Below the pieces are notes generated by a model. The model did no database searches. It worked only from the letters and a program-made list of their open reading frames with translations, and was not told the origin of the DNA. DNA of 64,000 nucleotides from Photobacterium alginatilyticum (GTDB taxonomy: Bacteria > Pseudomonadota > Gammaproteobacteria > Enterobacterales > Vibrionaceae): assembly GCF_009910675.1 (NCBI RefSeq), contig NZ_RSEJ01000008.1, positions 62,001 to 126,000 of the forward strand, read 5' to 3'. The position numbers were made by a program, and so were the translations under genes. Below, one piece after another: positions 46,508 to 56,486 of this stretch. The stretch's first letter is position 1; every line of letters begins with the position of its first letter.

Positions 46508-49318
46508 TTAATCTATGGTCAACGCTGATTCGATGAGCGCTTTTTGTTGTTTCAAATGAACCGACATGTAACCTACAGCCGGTGAAGCAGATGCCGGACG
46601 GCCCGCATAGTTCAAGGCAGCACCTTGCGGTATTGCCGAACGGAAGTTGTGCTGGCTTGAATACCAGGCACCTTGGTTTTGCGGTTCTTCCTGACACCAG
46701 ATGAAGTCTGTCACGTGCTGGTAATCAGCCAACGCGGCTTCAACGTCTTCTTTCGGGAATGGGTATAGCTGTTCGATACGAACAATAGCTACATCTGTCT
46801 GCTCGTTTTTACGGCGTTGTTCTAGCAGGTCGAAGTAAACCTTACCGGAACAGAACACCACGCGTTTAACTTGCTTCGGATCCAAGTCATCAATTTCTGG
46901 AATCGCCGGTAGGAAATTACCGATAGCCAAATCATCCATCGTCGAAACACACAGAGGATGACGAAGCAGAGACTTCGGCGACATTACAACCAGCGGACGG
47001 CGCATCGGACGAAGCACCTGACGGCGAAGCATGTGATAAACCTGCGCAGGTGTCGACGGGATAATCACCTGCATGTTCTGTTCCGCACAAAGCTGAAGAT
47101 AACGCTCAAGGCGTGCAGACGAGTGTTCCGGCCCCTGGCCTTCATAGCCGTGAGGTAGCAACATCGTCAGGCCACACATACGGCCCCACTTCTGCTCACC
47201 GGAGCTGATGAACTGATCAATGACCACTTGGGCACCGTTGGCAAAGTCACCAAACTGCGCTTCCCAAACCGTCAAGCCACCAGGCTCAGCCGTCGCATAG
47301 CCATATTCGAAGGCCAATACCGCAGCTTCTGACAATACCGAGTCAAAAACCTGGAATGCACCCTGCTTATCGTGAACATTGGCAAGCGGAACATAGGTAC
47401 TGGCATCACTTTGATTATGCAAAACAGCATGGCGGTGGAAGAAAGTACCACGCCCCGAATCCTGACCGGTGATCCGGATACGGTTTCCGTCATCAACCAG
47501 GGTAGCGTAGGCCAATGTTTCAGCCATCCCCCAATCAACCAGCTTGTCACCGGCGATCATGGCCTGTCGGTCGTTATACAGTTTCTGGACCCGGCTTTGC
47601 AGCTTATGGCTTTCCGGGAACTGACAGACACGCTGGGCAAGTTCTGTGAGACGAGATGGTTCAATGGTATTAGGCCATTCAACCGTCCAGTCGTGACCCA
47701 GATACGGAGCCCAATCGACAGAGTGAAGCTTCATCGGACGCCATTCTTTCACTACGCACTCACCACGATCCAGTGCATCACGGTATTCGTTGATCAGTGA
47801 TGTCGCTGTTTCCAGATCAACGGTATCGTTGTCTGTCAACGCATCGGCATAGATCTTACGCGGAGTCGGATGCTTCTTGATCTTCTGGTACATCAACGGC
47901 TGAGTGGCGTTAGGCTCGTCAGCTTCGTTGTGGCCATGGCGGCGGTAACAGACCAGATCAATCACAACATCACGCTTGAAGGTGTTTCGGAAGTCGAGTG
48001 CAATACGAGTAACAAAGGCTACCGCTTCAGGATCATCGGCATTGACGTGGAAAATTGGTGCCTGGACCATTTTCGCAATGTCAGTACAGTACTGCGTCGA
48101 GCGGGTATCGTTCGGATTCGAGGTCGTAAAACCAATCTGGTTATTGACCACAATTCGAACCGTACCACCGACTCGGTAACCTCGTGACTGAGACATGTTG
48201 AATGTTTCAGCGACCACGCCCTGGCCAGCAATTGCGGAATCACCGTGAATGGTGATCGGCAGGACCTGCGAGCCGTCTTTGTCGCCAAGGCGATCCTGTC
48301 TTGCACGCACAGAGCCGACAACCACGGGGTTCACAATTTCAAGGTGAGATGGGTTGAATGCCAAAACTAAATGTACATCACCACCTGGCGTTGCAAAATC
48401 CGCAGAGAAACCCTGGTGGTATTTTACATCACCGGTTCCCCAAGATTCACCGTGCTTACCGGCGAATTCGTCAAACAAGTCCTGCGGCTTTTTACCCAAC
48501 ACGTTAACCAGCATATTCAGGCGGCCACGGTGCGCCATACCGACGACCACTTCGCGGGCGCCGTTGGTACCGGCGTATCGGATAAGTTCCTTCACCATCG
48601 GAATAAGCGCATCCCCACCTTCCAGGGAGAAACGCTTGGCACCCGGGAATTTGGCTCCCAGATAACGCTCCAAACCTTCGGCAGCTGTTAGCTCATCGAG
48701 GAAAGTCAGTTTTTCGTCTTTCGAGAATGCACCTTGGCCCACTACCGATTCCAGACGCTGCTGAAGCCAGCGCTTTTCATCAGTATTGGTAATGTGCATG
48801 TACTCAGCACCAATCGAACCACAATAGGTTTTTTTCAGCGCATCATAGATTTCAGAAAGCTTCATCGTCTCTTGGCCGATAGCGAAAGAGCCGACATTGA
48901 AAGTTTCGTTGAAATCTTCTGCGGTCAGGTTATGGAATTCAGGTTCGAGATCAGGCACTCGCTCCTGCTGCCATAGTCCTAACGGATCTAAGTTTGCATG
49001 CTGATGGCCACGGAAACGGTATGCGTTGATAAGCTGCAATACCTTAACCTGTTTCGCATCAACATCTGGGTCGCTGACGGTAGCACTTAGATGGGTTGTC
49101 TCTTTAGCCAGACGTCGGAAGTAATCACGAACACGCGAATGCGGTTGCTCGACAGCAACTTCACTCACCACAGGCAAATCACTGAATACGTGACGCCATT
49201 TTTCGTCGACTAATTCTGGGTCGCTAAGATACAACTCGTAGAGGTCTTCTACATAAGTTGCATTGGCGCCAGCCAGGTGTGAAGACTCAAGCCAAGCCTT
49301 CATAACGCCGTTCTGCAT
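46508..49318 (-). CDS. sucA: 2-oxoglutarate dehydrogenase E1
   Basis: SucA is the thiamine diphosphate-dependent decarboxylase of the 2-oxoglutarate dehydrogenase complex. The 936-residue protein begins [20 protein letters not shown] as in E. coli and shows [17 protein letters not shown], the TPP/Mg region [12 protein letters not shown] with [11 protein letters not shown], and [15 protein letters not shown] 111-nt spacer separates it from sdhB and includes a hairpin GCTGGCTT/AAGCCAGC. Confidence 0.98.
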   Translation of the reverse strand: MQNGVMKAWLESSHLAGANATYVEDLYELYLSDPELVDEKWRHVFSDLPVVSEVAVEQPHSRVRDYFRRLAKETTHLSATVSDPDVDAKQVKVLQLINAYRFRGHQHANLDPLGLWQQERVPDLEPEFHNLTAEDFNETFNVGSFAIGQETMKLSEIYDALKKTYCGSIGAEYMHITNTDEKRWLQQRLESVVGQGAFSKDEKLTFLDELTAAEGLERYLGAKFPGAKRFSLEGGDALIPMVKELIRYAGTNGAREVVVGMAHRGRLNMLVNVLGKKPQDLFDEFAGKHGESWGTGDVKYHQGFSADFATPGGDVHLVLAFNPSHLEIVNPVVVGSVRARQDRLGDKDGSQVLPITIHGDSAIAGQGVVAETFNMSQSRGYRVGGTVRIVVNNQIGFTTSNPNDTRSTQYCTDIAKMVQAPIFHVNADDPEAVAFVTRIALDFRNTFKRDVVIDLVCYRRHGHNEADEPNATQPLMYQKIKKHPTPRKIYADALTDNDTVDLETATSLINEYRDALDRGECVVKEWRPMKLHSVDWAPYLGHDWTVEWPNTIEPSRLTELAQRVCQFPESHKLQSRVQKLYNDRQAMIAGDKLVDWGMAETLAYATLVDDGNRIRITGQDSGRGTFFHRHAVLHNQSDASTYVPLANVHDKQGAFQVFDSVLSEAAVLAFEYGYATAEPGGLTVWEAQFGDFANGAQVVIDQFISSGEQKWGRMCGLTMLLPHGYEGQGPEHSSARLERYLQLCAEQNMQVIIPSTPAQVYHMLRRQVLRPMRRPLVVMSPKSLLRHPLCVSTMDDLAIGNFLPAIPEIDDLDPKQVKRVVFCSGKVYFDLLEQRRKNEQTDVAIVRIEQLYPFPKEDVEAALADYQHVTDFIWCQEEPQNQGAWYSSQHNFRSAIPQGAALNYAGRPASASPAVGYMSVHLKQQKALIESALTID

Positions 49319-49377
49319 TTTTTTCCCTTAACCACTAGTTATCGCCATTTGCGCCGGTCTCTAGCCCGGGCTTTAAA

Positions 49378-49409
49378 GCTGGCTTCCGATAGCGAGTCAA
49401 GAAGCCAGC
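49378..49409. repeat. Hairpin in the sdhB-sucA spacer
   Basis: GCTGGCTT and AAGCCAGC form an 8-bp stem around a 16-nt loop, about 20 nt after sdhB. It lacks a T run on the minus strand. In E. coli this spacer encodes the sRNA SdhX; no such terminator-type 3' end is visible here. Confidence 0.5.
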
Positions 49410-49429
49410 ATATCGATAATTCGACTAAT

Positions 49430-50143
49430 TTATACCGCGCGTTTTAGCAACATTGATTTAATGTGGCCTATCGCCTTCGTTGGATTTAATCCCTTAGGAC
49501 AAACATTTACACAGTTCATGATGCCATGGCAACGAAAAACACTAAAAGCGTCGTCAAGATCTGATAATCGTTCATCTGTTGCAGTATCACGACTGTCAAT
49601 TAGCCAACGGTAGGCTGCCAGCAGACCTGCCGGCCCGATAAATTTATCCGGGTTCCACCAGAACGATGGGCATGATGTCGAACAGCACGCACACATAATG
49701 CACTCATACAAGCCATCAAGATGGGCACGATCTTCCGGCGACTGCAGGTTCTCACGTGACGGCGGCAGTGCATCATCATCAATCAGGAACGGCTTCACTT
49801 TGGCATAGTTAGAGTAGAACTGATCCATATCGATGATCAGGTCACGGATAACCGGCAGGCCGGGCAGCGGGCGGATCACTATGGTCTTCTCGCCTGTCAG
49901 TGCCGATAACGGTGTAATACACGCCAGGCCGTTCTTGCCGTTCATGTTAATGCCGTCCGAGCCGCAGACACCTTCGCGGCATGAGCGACGGAAGGCAAGT
50001 GTCGGGTCTTGCTCTTTCAGCAAGATCAATGCATCCAATACCATCATGTCTGACCCCTCAGGCACCTCAAGGGTGTAGCCTTTCATGTGGGGGGCGCTGT
50101 CTACATCTGGGTTATAGCGGTAAATCGAGAAATTCAAATTCAT
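49430..50143 (-). CDS. sdhB: Succinate dehydrogenase iron-sulphur subunit
   Basis: SdhB carries electrons from FAD to quinone through three clusters. The 237 residues show [2Fe-2S] ligands Cys55, Cys60, Asp63 and Cys75 (RRSCREGVCGSD), the [4Fe-4S] motif CIMCACCSTSCPS and the [3Fe-4S] motif CHGIMNCVNVCPKGLNP. It is 14 nt after sdhA and ends the sdhCDAB half of the cluster. Confidence 0.98.
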   Translation of the reverse strand: MNLNFSIYRYNPDVDSAPHMKGYTLEVPEGSDMMVLDALILLKEQDPTLAFRRSCREGVCGSDGINMNGKNGLACITPLSALTGEKTIVIRPLPGLPVIRDLIIDMDQFYSNYAKVKPFLIDDDALPPSRENLQSPEDRAHLDGLYECIMCACCSTSCPSFWWNPDKFIGPAGLLAAYRWLIDSRDTATDERLSDLDDAFSVFRCHGIMNCVNVCPKGLNPTKAIGHIKSMLLKRAV

Positions 50144-50157
50144 CTTTCATCCCTCCC

Positions 50158-51924
50158 TTAGTAAGTACGTGCTTTAGGCGGGAACGCCTCTCGATGAACA
50201 GGTGACATATTTACATCACGCTTCGACATTTGCTCTGTCTCAGGATTGTAAATTGAATGACATAACCAGTTTGCATCGTCACGCTCAGGGAAGTCGAACC
50301 GGGCATGGGCACCACGACTTTCGGTACGGTAATTTGCTGCAACAGCCGTTGCGTAGGCCGTTTCCATCAGGTTTTCCAGCTCCAGACATTCAATACGCTG
50401 GGTATTGAACTCGGTAGAGGTATCATCCAGACGGGCTTCCTTCAGACGCTCACGGATAACTTTAAGCTCTTCCAGGCCTGTTGCCATAGCATCACCTTCA
50501 CGGAATACCGAGAAGTTGTTTTGCATGCACGACTGAAGATCTTTACGAATTTGAACAGGGTCTTCACCCTTCTGAGTGCTGTTCCAGCGGTTAACACGCT
50601 CAAGGGAAGCTTCGATGTCAGACTCGGTTGCAGGACGGGCTTCAGCCTGTGCCAGCAGGGTTTCACCAAGGTGCAGACCCGTTGCACGGCCGAATACCAC
50701 AAGGTCAAGCAGCGAGTTACCACCCAGGCGGTTGGCACCGTGAACCGATACCGAGGCTATCTCACCACAAGCAAACAAGCCCTGGACTTCCTCATCCTGA
50801 CCAGCAGCATTTTGCTTCACTGCCTGTCCGGATACCTGAGTTGGTACCCCACCCATCATGTAGTGGCAGGTCGGGATCACCGGAATAGGCTCTTTCACCG
50901 GGTCAATGTGGGCAAAGGTACGCGACAGCTCACAGATCCCCGGCAGACGAGATTCCAGTACGTCCTTGCCAAGGTGATCCAGTTTCAGCTTGATGTGTGG
51001 CCCCCATGGTCCGTCACAGCCACGGCCTTCACGGATTTCGACCATCATCGAACGGGCAACAACGTCACGACCGGCAAGGTCTTTGGCGTTCGGCGCATAA
51101 CGCTCCATAAAGCGCTCGCCGTCTTTGTTCAGCAGATAACCACCTTCACCACGACAGCCTTCGGTCACCAGTACACCGGCACCGGCAATACCTGTCGGGT
51201 GGAACTGCCACATTTCCATATCCTGCATCGGTACACCGGCACGCAGTGCCATACCGACACCGTCACCAGTATTGATGTGGGCGTTAGTGGTCGAGGCATA
51301 AATACGGCCTGCACCACCGGTAGCCAAGATAGTGGCCTTCGACTTGAAGTAGCAAATTTCACCGGTTTCCATGCAAAGCGCAGTACAGCCCAGAATCGCT
51401 CCATCCTGATTCTTCACCAGATCCAATGCATACCACTCAGAGAAAATCGTGGTCTTGTGCTTAACATTCTGCTGATAAAGCGTATGAAGCAAGGCATGAC
51501 CGGTACGGTCAGCCGCCGCGGCAGTACGTGCCGCCTGCTCGCCACCGAACTCTTTGGACTGGCCACCAAACGGACGCTGGTAAATCGTACCGTTATCAAA
51601 ACGAGAAAACGGCAAACCCATTTTCTCCAGCTCGATCACCGATTTAGGACCGTTCTGGCACATATATTCAATGGCATTCTGATCACCAATATAGTCAGAG
51701 CCCTTCACAGTGTCATACATATGCCACTGCCAGTTATCCGGGTGCGAATTACCTAGCGCAACGGTAATCCCGCCCTGTGCCGACACGGTATGTGAACGGG
51801 TAGGGAAAACTTTAGACAACAGGGCACATTTCAGGCCTTGTTCAGAAATTTGTAGTGCGGCACGCATACCTGCACCACCAGCACCGATTACTACGGCATC
51901 AAACTCACGAACTGCAATGCTCAC
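50158..51924 (-). CDS. sdhA: Succinate dehydrogenase flavoprotein subunit
   Basis: SdhA oxidises succinate with covalent FAD. The 588-residue protein has the FAD fold [15 protein letters not shown], the flavinylated His in [10 protein letters not shown], and the active-site regions [21 protein letters not shown] and [19 protein letters not shown]. Its ATG abuts the sdhD stop at 51925. Confidence 0.98.
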   Translation of the reverse strand: MSIAVREFDAVVIGAGGAGMRAALQISEQGLKCALLSKVFPTRSHTVSAQGGITVALGNSHPDNWQWHMYDTVKGSDYIGDQNAIEYMCQNGPKSVIELEKMGLPFSRFDNGTIYQRPFGGQSKEFGGEQAARTAAAADRTGHALLHTLYQQNVKHKTTIFSEWYALDLVKNQDGAILGCTALCMETGEICYFKSKATILATGGAGRIYASTTNAHINTGDGVGMALRAGVPMQDMEMWQFHPTGIAGAGVLVTEGCRGEGGYLLNKDGERFMERYAPNAKDLAGRDVVARSMMVEIREGRGCDGPWGPHIKLKLDHLGKDVLESRLPGICELSRTFAHIDPVKEPIPVIPTCHYMMGGVPTQVSGQAVKQNAAGQDEEVQGLFACGEIASVSVHGANRLGGNSLLDLVVFGRATGLHLGETLLAQAEARPATESDIEASLERVNRWNSTQKGEDPVQIRKDLQSCMQNNFSVFREGDAMATGLEELKVIRERLKEARLDDTSTEFNTQRIECLELENLMETAYATAVAANYRTESRGAHARFDFPERDDANWLCHSIYNPETEQMSKRDVNMSPVHREAFPPKARTY

Positions 51925-52272
51925 TTACGCACCCCACACAATGAAGAAACCTGAAAACAGGTAGACAAAAAGGACAGCTACAACACCAAACTGAATACCT
52001 GCTCGTAGGGCGGCAGGTTTAATATAGTCAGTCAGCACTTGCCACAGACCGATCCAGGCATGGATCAGAACCGACAGCAGCGCCAGCATGGTGAAAACCT
52101 TGGTGCTCAGCTTGCCGAAAAACGCGGTCCATGTTTCATAGCTTAGATCCGGGCCAAAGGCGAAGAATCCGACCATGTAAATGGTGTAAAGGGTTAGAAT
52201 GATTGCCGTTGCGCGAATCAGAATAAAATCGTGTATACCATTACGGCCGATTGTCGATACGTTGTTTACCAT
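51925..52272 (-). CDS. sdhD: Succinate dehydrogenase membrane anchor subunit SdhD
   Basis: SdhD (115 residues) has three membrane segments ([58 protein letters not shown]). The His in LIHAWIG is near the haem b site, and Asp/Tyr in VLTDYIKP is near the quinone site. It overlaps sdhC by 7 nt and abuts sdhA. Confidence 0.95.
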   Translation of the reverse strand: MVNNVSTIGRNGIHDFILIRATAIILTLYTIYMVGFFAFGPDLSYETWTAFFGKLSTKVFTMLALLSVLIHAWIGLWQVLTDYIKPAALRAGIQFGVVAVLFVYLFSGFFIVWGA

Positions 52273-52667
52273 ACTAGGCCTCCAGCGAAGATAGCTAGAA
52301 CCGCTACGATTGCGAAGCTCACTTTGGTGCTCGCAATACCGGAATCCATCTCTTCAAAATATCCCATGTCCATCATCAAGTGACGCACGCCCAACACAAT
52401 GTGATAGAACAATGCTGTCAGTACACCCCACAAAACAATCTTCACAAAAAAACTGTCAACAATGTTGGCAGCACTTGCGAAACCTTCTGGGGAGGAAAGG
52501 GAAAGGCCTAATAGCCAAAGTAGGATGGCAACAGAAACAAATGTGATCACGCCTGATACACGGTGCAGGATTGACGCAATCGCCGTCAGAGGAAAGCGAA
52601 TCGTCTGTAGGTCGAGGTTGACAGGTCTTGGCTTATTTACTTTCACGGTTTGCCCACTCAGCTCCAT
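52266..52667 (-). CDS. sdhC: Succinate dehydrogenase cytochrome b556 subunit SdhC
   Basis: SdhC has three membrane helices and the haem ligand His in [14 protein letters not shown], with SILHRVSGV near the quinone site. The protein is 133 residues from the ATG at 52667, but a GTG at 52646 ([12 protein letters not shown] follows) aligns better with the family start; neither has a strong ribosome-binding site, so the start is uncertain. First gene of sdhCDAB-sucABCD, divergent from gltA. Confidence 0.95.
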   Translation of the reverse strand: MELSGQTVKVNKPRPVNLDLQTIRFPLTAIASILHRVSGVITFVSVAILLWLLGLSLSSPEGFASAANIVDSFFVKIVLWGVLTALFYHIVLGVRHLMMDMGYFEEMDSGIASTKVSFAIVAVLAIFAGGLVW

Positions 52668-53057
52668 TGAAGCATTTTATTTTTTTATAGAATTCTCCGA
52701 TCCGCTTAAGCCAGAAAATACAAACTTAACATCTTTGTAACCTTTGGTTGCAATAATGTTTTAACGGGGACCTAAAAACAAAACGCAACCTAAGTGACTA
52801 ATATTGCTGACAACTTAAGCTTTCGTTCCTGGCAGCTGCAGAACCAGAGACCTGCGGCGAGTATACGCCCCGTAACAACCAATTACAAATCCCGTTACAT
52901 GACCTCTAACACGATTTGGAAATTTTGCACGTTTTCAACCAAAGTTATTAACAAGCGCACACAAACAGGCACAAAAATTGACAAATGGCGTCTCAATCGG
53001 TACAACAAATGCACATCCGCTTTGGATTAGGATTATAAAAAAGCAAAGGAGATTGTT
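52668..53057. promoter_or_regulatory. Divergent sdhC/gltA regulatory region
   Basis: A 390-nt intergenic region with no credible gene, AT-rich in its gltA-proximal half, holds both promoters. GTTATTAACA near 52944 resembles an ArcA-P core (GTTAATTA), which would suit anaerobic repression of the TCA genes as in E. coli, but this is a weak match. I see no clear CRP palindrome. Confidence 0.45.
52978..53006 (+). promoter_or_regulatory. gltA promoter candidate
   Basis: A consensus -35 TTGACA at 52978-52983 is followed after exactly 17 nt by TACAAC at 53001-53006. Transcription would start near 53013, about 45 nt before the gltA ATG. Confidence 0.6.
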
Positions 53058-54347
53058 ATGGCAGACAAGAAAGCTACTCTTCACATTGAAGGGGAAGCAC
53101 CAGTCGAACTGCCGATTCTCGGGGGCTCACAAGGGCCAGATGTAGTCGATGTGCGTAAACTTGGCGCTAACGGTTACTTCACATTCGACCCAGGTTTTCT
53201 AGCCACTGCATCATGTGAATCTCAAATTACTTATATTGACGGCGATAAAGGCGTGCTGCTTCACCGTGGCTACCCAATCGACCAATTAGCGAATAACGCT
53301 GATTATTTAGAAGTTTGTTATATTCTTTTGTACGGCGAAGTCCCTACGCGTGAACAGTACGAAACATTCCGTACCACTGTTACTCGCCATACCATGGTCC
53401 ACGAACAAATTGCCAGCTTCTTCCACGGCTTCCGCCGTGACGCTCACCCAATGGCAGTTATGTGTGGTGTAGTTGGTGCGCTTGCCGCGTTCTACCATGA
53501 CTCGTTGGATATCAATAACGATACTCACCGTGAAATTACGGCTTTCCGCCTGCTGTCGAAAATGCCGACACTGGCTGCAATGTGTTACAAGTACTCAATT
53601 GGACAGCCGTTTATCTTCCCACGCAATGATCTTGATTATGCCGAAAACTTCCTGCATATGATGTTTGCGACACCATGTGAAGAATATGAAGTTAGCCCTG
53701 TCGTGGCACGTGCAATGGACAAAATCTTTACCCTGCACGCTGATCACGAACAAAACGCCTCGACCTCAACCGTTCGCCTGGCTGGTTCGTCAGGTGCTAA
53801 CCCGTTCGCCTGTATTGCTGCAGGTATTGCTTCACTTTGGGGACCAGCGCACGGCGGAGCCAACGAAGCCTGTCTGAAGATGCTGGAAGAAATTGGCAGT
53901 GTTGACAAAATTCCTGAGTACGTCGATCGTGCGAAAGACAAGGACGACCCATTCCGCCTGATGGGCTTTGGTCACCGTGTCTACAAAAACTACGACCCAC
54001 GGGCAACGGTAATGCGTGAAGCCTGCCATGAGGTACTGGAAGAGCTGAACATCCAGGATCCGCTGCTAGACGTAGCTATGGAGCTGGAACGCATTGCCCT
54101 TTCTGATGAATACTTCATCGACAAGAAACTGTACCCGAATGTTGATTTCTACTCAGGTATTATCCTGAAAGCGATCGGTATTCCAGTTTCTATGTTCACC
54201 GTGATCTTCGCCATGTCCCGTACTATCGGCTGGATCGCGCACTGGAACGAAATGCACAACGATCCGGGCAACCGTATCGGCCGTCCTCGCCAGCTGTACA
54301 CAGGTTACACGCAGCGTGAGTTCAGCCCGATCCACGAACGTGAATAG
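53058..54347 (+). CDS. gltA: Citrate synthase (type II)
   Basis: GltA condenses oxaloacetate with acetyl-CoA, the entry to the TCA cycle. The 429-residue protein is the hexameric, NADH-inhibited type of Gram-negative bacteria, with the active-site His in the [20 protein letters not shown] block, [14 protein letters not shown] and the C-terminal [21 protein letters not shown] precedes the ATG. It is divergent from sdhCDAB-sucABCD, the E. coli arrangement. Confidence 0.98.
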   Translation: MADKKATLHIEGEAPVELPILGGSQGPDVVDVRKLGANGYFTFDPGFLATASCESQITYIDGDKGVLLHRGYPIDQLANNADYLEVCYILLYGEVPTREQYETFRTTVTRHTMVHEQIASFFHGFRRDAHPMAVMCGVVGALAAFYHDSLDINNDTHREITAFRLLSKMPTLAAMCYKYSIGQPFIFPRNDLDYAENFLHMMFATPCEEYEVSPVVARAMDKIFTLHADHEQNASTSTVRLAGSSGANPFACIAAGIASLWGPAHGGANEACLKMLEEIGSVDKIPEYVDRAKDKDDPFRLMGFGHRVYKNYDPRATVMREACHEVLEELNIQDPLLDVAMELERIALSDEYFIDKKLYPNVDFYSGIILKAIGIPVSMFTVIFAMSRTIGWIAHWNEMHNDPGNRIGRPRQLYTGYTQREFSPIHERE

Positions 54348-54383
54348 TCGTACTTGTTATAGATACAGGTTGTAGCCAAAAAC

Positions 54384-54416
54384 AAAAGGTTGAGCAGAAA
54401 TGCTCAACCTTTTATT
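54384..54416. terminator. Bidirectional terminator between gltA and ybgI
   Basis: AAAAGGTTGAGCA-GAAA-TGCTCAACCTTTT makes a perfect 13-bp stem with a T run on each strand, 37 nt after gltA and 27 nt after the convergent ybgI. Confidence 0.88.
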
Positions 54417-54442
54417 TTATTGAATGTTTTATGACACAACCA

Positions 54443-55201
54443 CTAAACCGGATTGTCGATATCAATGAACTTAACATCCAATTTATGTTCGTCAGCCAGC
54501 CACTCGCCCAATGACAGGATCCCGTAACGCTCAGTGGCATGGTGACCGGCGCTAAAGTAGTGGATCCCCAATTCTCTCGCCGTGTGCACTGTCCGTTCAG
54601 AGATTTCACCTGAAATGAAGGCATCCAGCCCTCTATGGGCAGCCAGATCAATAAAGTCCTGTCCGCCGCCGGTGCACCAGCCGATAGTTTTAATTTCAGC
54701 CGGGGCATTGTCGCCAATATGTAACGGTTCGCGATGAAGTGCAATCGACAGGCGCGAGGCCAGCTCTTCCCCTGTCAGCGGCTGCTCAAATTGGCCGTAA
54801 ACAGAGACAGATTGCGGATTGCCCTCCTCCATTCCACCCAATACTTCGATTTCAAGCAATTCGGCCAGCTTGGCATTGTTACCAAGCTCGGGGTGAACAT
54901 CTAACGGCAGGTGGTAGGCATAAAGATTAATCCCGTTTTCAATCAAGGCCTTGATCCGACGAAACTTCATGCCGCGAATTTCAGCCGGCTCGCCTTTCCA
55001 GAAGTAGCCGTGGTGAACAAGGATAGCATCAGCCTTTTCTTCAATAGCGCGATCAATCAGGGCCTGGCAAGCTGTCACCCCGGTGATCACTTTTTTTACT
55101 TCCGACTTACCCTCAACCTGAAGGCCGTTCGGGCAATAGTCTTTGATAAGATGCGGACTCAGCAGCTTGTTTAACACTGCTTCCAATTTGAGGTTGTTCA
55201 T
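54443..55201 (-). CDS. ybgI: Nif3-like dinuclear metal-centre protein YbgI
   Basis: A 252-residue Nif3/GTP-cyclohydrolase-I-type-2 family protein. Metal-binding residues are visible in DAILVHHGYFWKGEP, AYHLPLDVHPELGNNAKLA and the C-terminal SAGHHATERYG. E. coli YbgI is a hexameric ring with a di-metal site and no firm cellular role. It is convergent with gltA; in E. coli ybgI is also close to gltA-sdh. Confidence 0.93.
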   Translation of the reverse strand: MNNLKLEAVLNKLLSPHLIKDYCPNGLQVEGKSEVKKVITGVTACQALIDRAIEEKADAILVHHGYFWKGEPAEIRGMKFRRIKALIENGINLYAYHLPLDVHPELGNNAKLAELLEIEVLGGMEEGNPQSVSVYGQFEQPLTGEELASRLSIALHREPLHIGDNAPAEIKTIGWCTGGGQDFIDLAAHRGLDAFISGEISERTVHTARELGIHYFSAGHHATERYGILSLGEWLADEHKLDVKFIDIDNPV

Positions 55202-55244
55202 TATCGCTTCCTTTTATCAGTTAGCATTATTCTATCAGAGGCGA

Positions 55245-55274
55245 TCAAAAAAGCTGCATCACTGCAGCTTTTTC
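55245..55274 (-). terminator. Intrinsic terminator after the YbfA-like gene
   Basis: AAAAGCTGCA-TCAC-TGCAGCTTTT; the minus strand continues with TT. It is 22 nt after the ybfA-like stop and upstream of ybgI. Confidence 0.78.
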
Positions 55275-55295
55275 AATATTCTAACTAGCGGCTAG

Positions 55296-55502
55296 CTAAT
55301 ATAGATCTTGCGAGCCGTATTCCGACTCCTCGAGCCACACAGGCTTGGTACTGGTTTTAACCCAATACCGATGCAGGTAGCTATAGAAACGAGAGCGTTT
55401 ATCGATCGACAAGAAGATCATAACAGGGAAGCTAATGACGCCGACAAGCACGACAAACACCCGGCGAAAAAAGATGCGGATCTTAGAAAATGACTTGTAC
55501 AT
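55296..55502 (-). CDS. ybfA: YbfA-like small membrane protein (DUF2517)
   Basis: A 68-residue protein with one hydrophobic segment (VFVVLVGVISFPVMIFL, about residues 12-28) and the tail RSRFYSYLHRYWVKTSTKPVW then LEESEYGSQDLY. This tail closely matches what I recall of E. coli YbfA (same length, RFYSYLHR and KPVW). I start at the ATG at 55502, which has GAGG upstream; an ORF start at 55538 has no such site. The function of the family is unknown. Confidence 0.7.
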   Translation of the reverse strand: MYKSFSKIRIFFRRVFVVLVGVISFPVMIFLSIDKRSRFYSYLHRYWVKTSTKPVWLEESEYGSQDLY

Positions 55503-55622
55503 AAGGGCCTCAACAACTGGTCTAACCTGTATAAACAATAATCTAAATATTATTGTCGCACTGCATCACAACGCACATTTTTCGACCAAATTTTTCAATT
55601 GACGAGTAAACTAAGTCCCAAT

Positions 55623-56426
55623 ATGTCAAATGCTTACAGTAAATTAACAAGCGGAGAACAATTTAGAAACGACATCAATGCGGTGCTTACCTGCCCGTCG
55701 CTCACCTGTGGCCCAGCATCAGTTGCTAGTAAGAGCTGGCTCTCTGCCTTTCGGGCTGAGGCAGAAATTCCTGAGCACGCCGAGTATCAGGGAAACCGGC
55801 GACTCGGCTTCTATTACCAATGGCTATGGCAGCAGCTGATTGAAGCTCATCCTCACTACCGATTAGTGGCAGAAGAAGTTCAGCTCACGTGGAACAAGCA
55901 AACTCTCGGTGCCGTCGATTTTCTGGTCATGAACACCGTCACAAACCAGCTCGAACACTGGGAAGTTGCCATCAAGTTCTACCTTGCCTATCAAGACAGC
56001 TGGCCTGGTCCGAATGCCAATGACAACCTCGATAAAAAAACGGCTCGCATGCTGGAGCACCAGTTAGCACTCTGTGATCATCCCGCCTTTAGACAGCAGC
56101 TTGCTCCCCAGTTCGGTCAACCCGCTATCAAGCGCCTGATTATGCAAGGTCGGCTGTTTTATCCTCACGACAAAAATACAACAGGCTCAAGTATTGCCAT
56201 CAACCCGCATGCCCTGGTGGGCACCTGGTGTTATCAGTCACAGGCACCAGGCTTACAACTGAAACAACTGAGCAAGACGCAGTGGATCAGCCCTCCCTGT
56301 TACCAGGAGCTCAATATGTATCTTGATACCAATGAGCTATCGATCCCGACACAAGCTGTCGGCCCTGATGATCAAGTCTGGTTCGTAGTGCCCGATCACT
56401 GGCCGACGCATAACAGAGACCGTTAA
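55623..56426 (+). CDS. DUF1853 family protein
   Basis: A 267-residue protein of the DUF1853 family: GNRRLGFYYQWLWQQLIEAHP, QTLGAVDFLVMN and HWEVAIKFYLAYQ are the typical blocks. The E-x-D-x-E-K-like arrangement (VDFLV, then EVAIKFYL) recalls the PD-(D/E)xK nuclease core, which has been suggested for this family; activity is unproven. The start is ATG 55623, since the upstream TTG at 55599 lacks support. It is monocistronic and convergent with pgm. Confidence 0.85.
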   Translation: MSNAYSKLTSGEQFRNDINAVLTCPSLTCGPASVASKSWLSAFRAEAEIPEHAEYQGNRRLGFYYQWLWQQLIEAHPHYRLVAEEVQLTWNKQTLGAVDFLVMNTVTNQLEHWEVAIKFYLAYQDSWPGPNANDNLDKKTARMLEHQLALCDHPAFRQQLAPQFGQPAIKRLIMQGRLFYPHDKNTTGSSIAINPHALVGTWCYQSQAPGLQLKQLSKTQWISPPCYQELNMYLDTNELSIPTQAVGPDDQVWFVVPDHWPTHNRDR

Positions 56427-56442
56427 TGGCTGTTTACAGGCA

Positions 56443-56472
56443 TAAAAAAACGCCCTCGAAAGGGCGTTTTTA
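56443..56472. terminator. Bidirectional terminator between the DUF1853 gene and pgm
   Basis: AAAAAAACGCCCT-CGAA-AGGGCGTTTTT is flanked by A and T runs, 17 nt after one stop and 15 nt after the other. Confidence 0.88.
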
Positions 56473-56486
56473 TCCGCTAGATAATC

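Noticed and set aside
49319-49429. An SdhX-like sRNA downstream of sdhB, by analogy to E. coli
   Set aside because: E. coli SdhX comes from the 3' end of the whole sdh-suc transcript; here the spacer has only a hairpin without a T run.
50305-51756. A 483-codon plus-strand open frame opposite sdhA
   Set aside because: It lies wholly antisense to the well-conserved sdhA and results from GC bias at third positions; the protein resembles nothing and has no ribosome-binding site or promoter.
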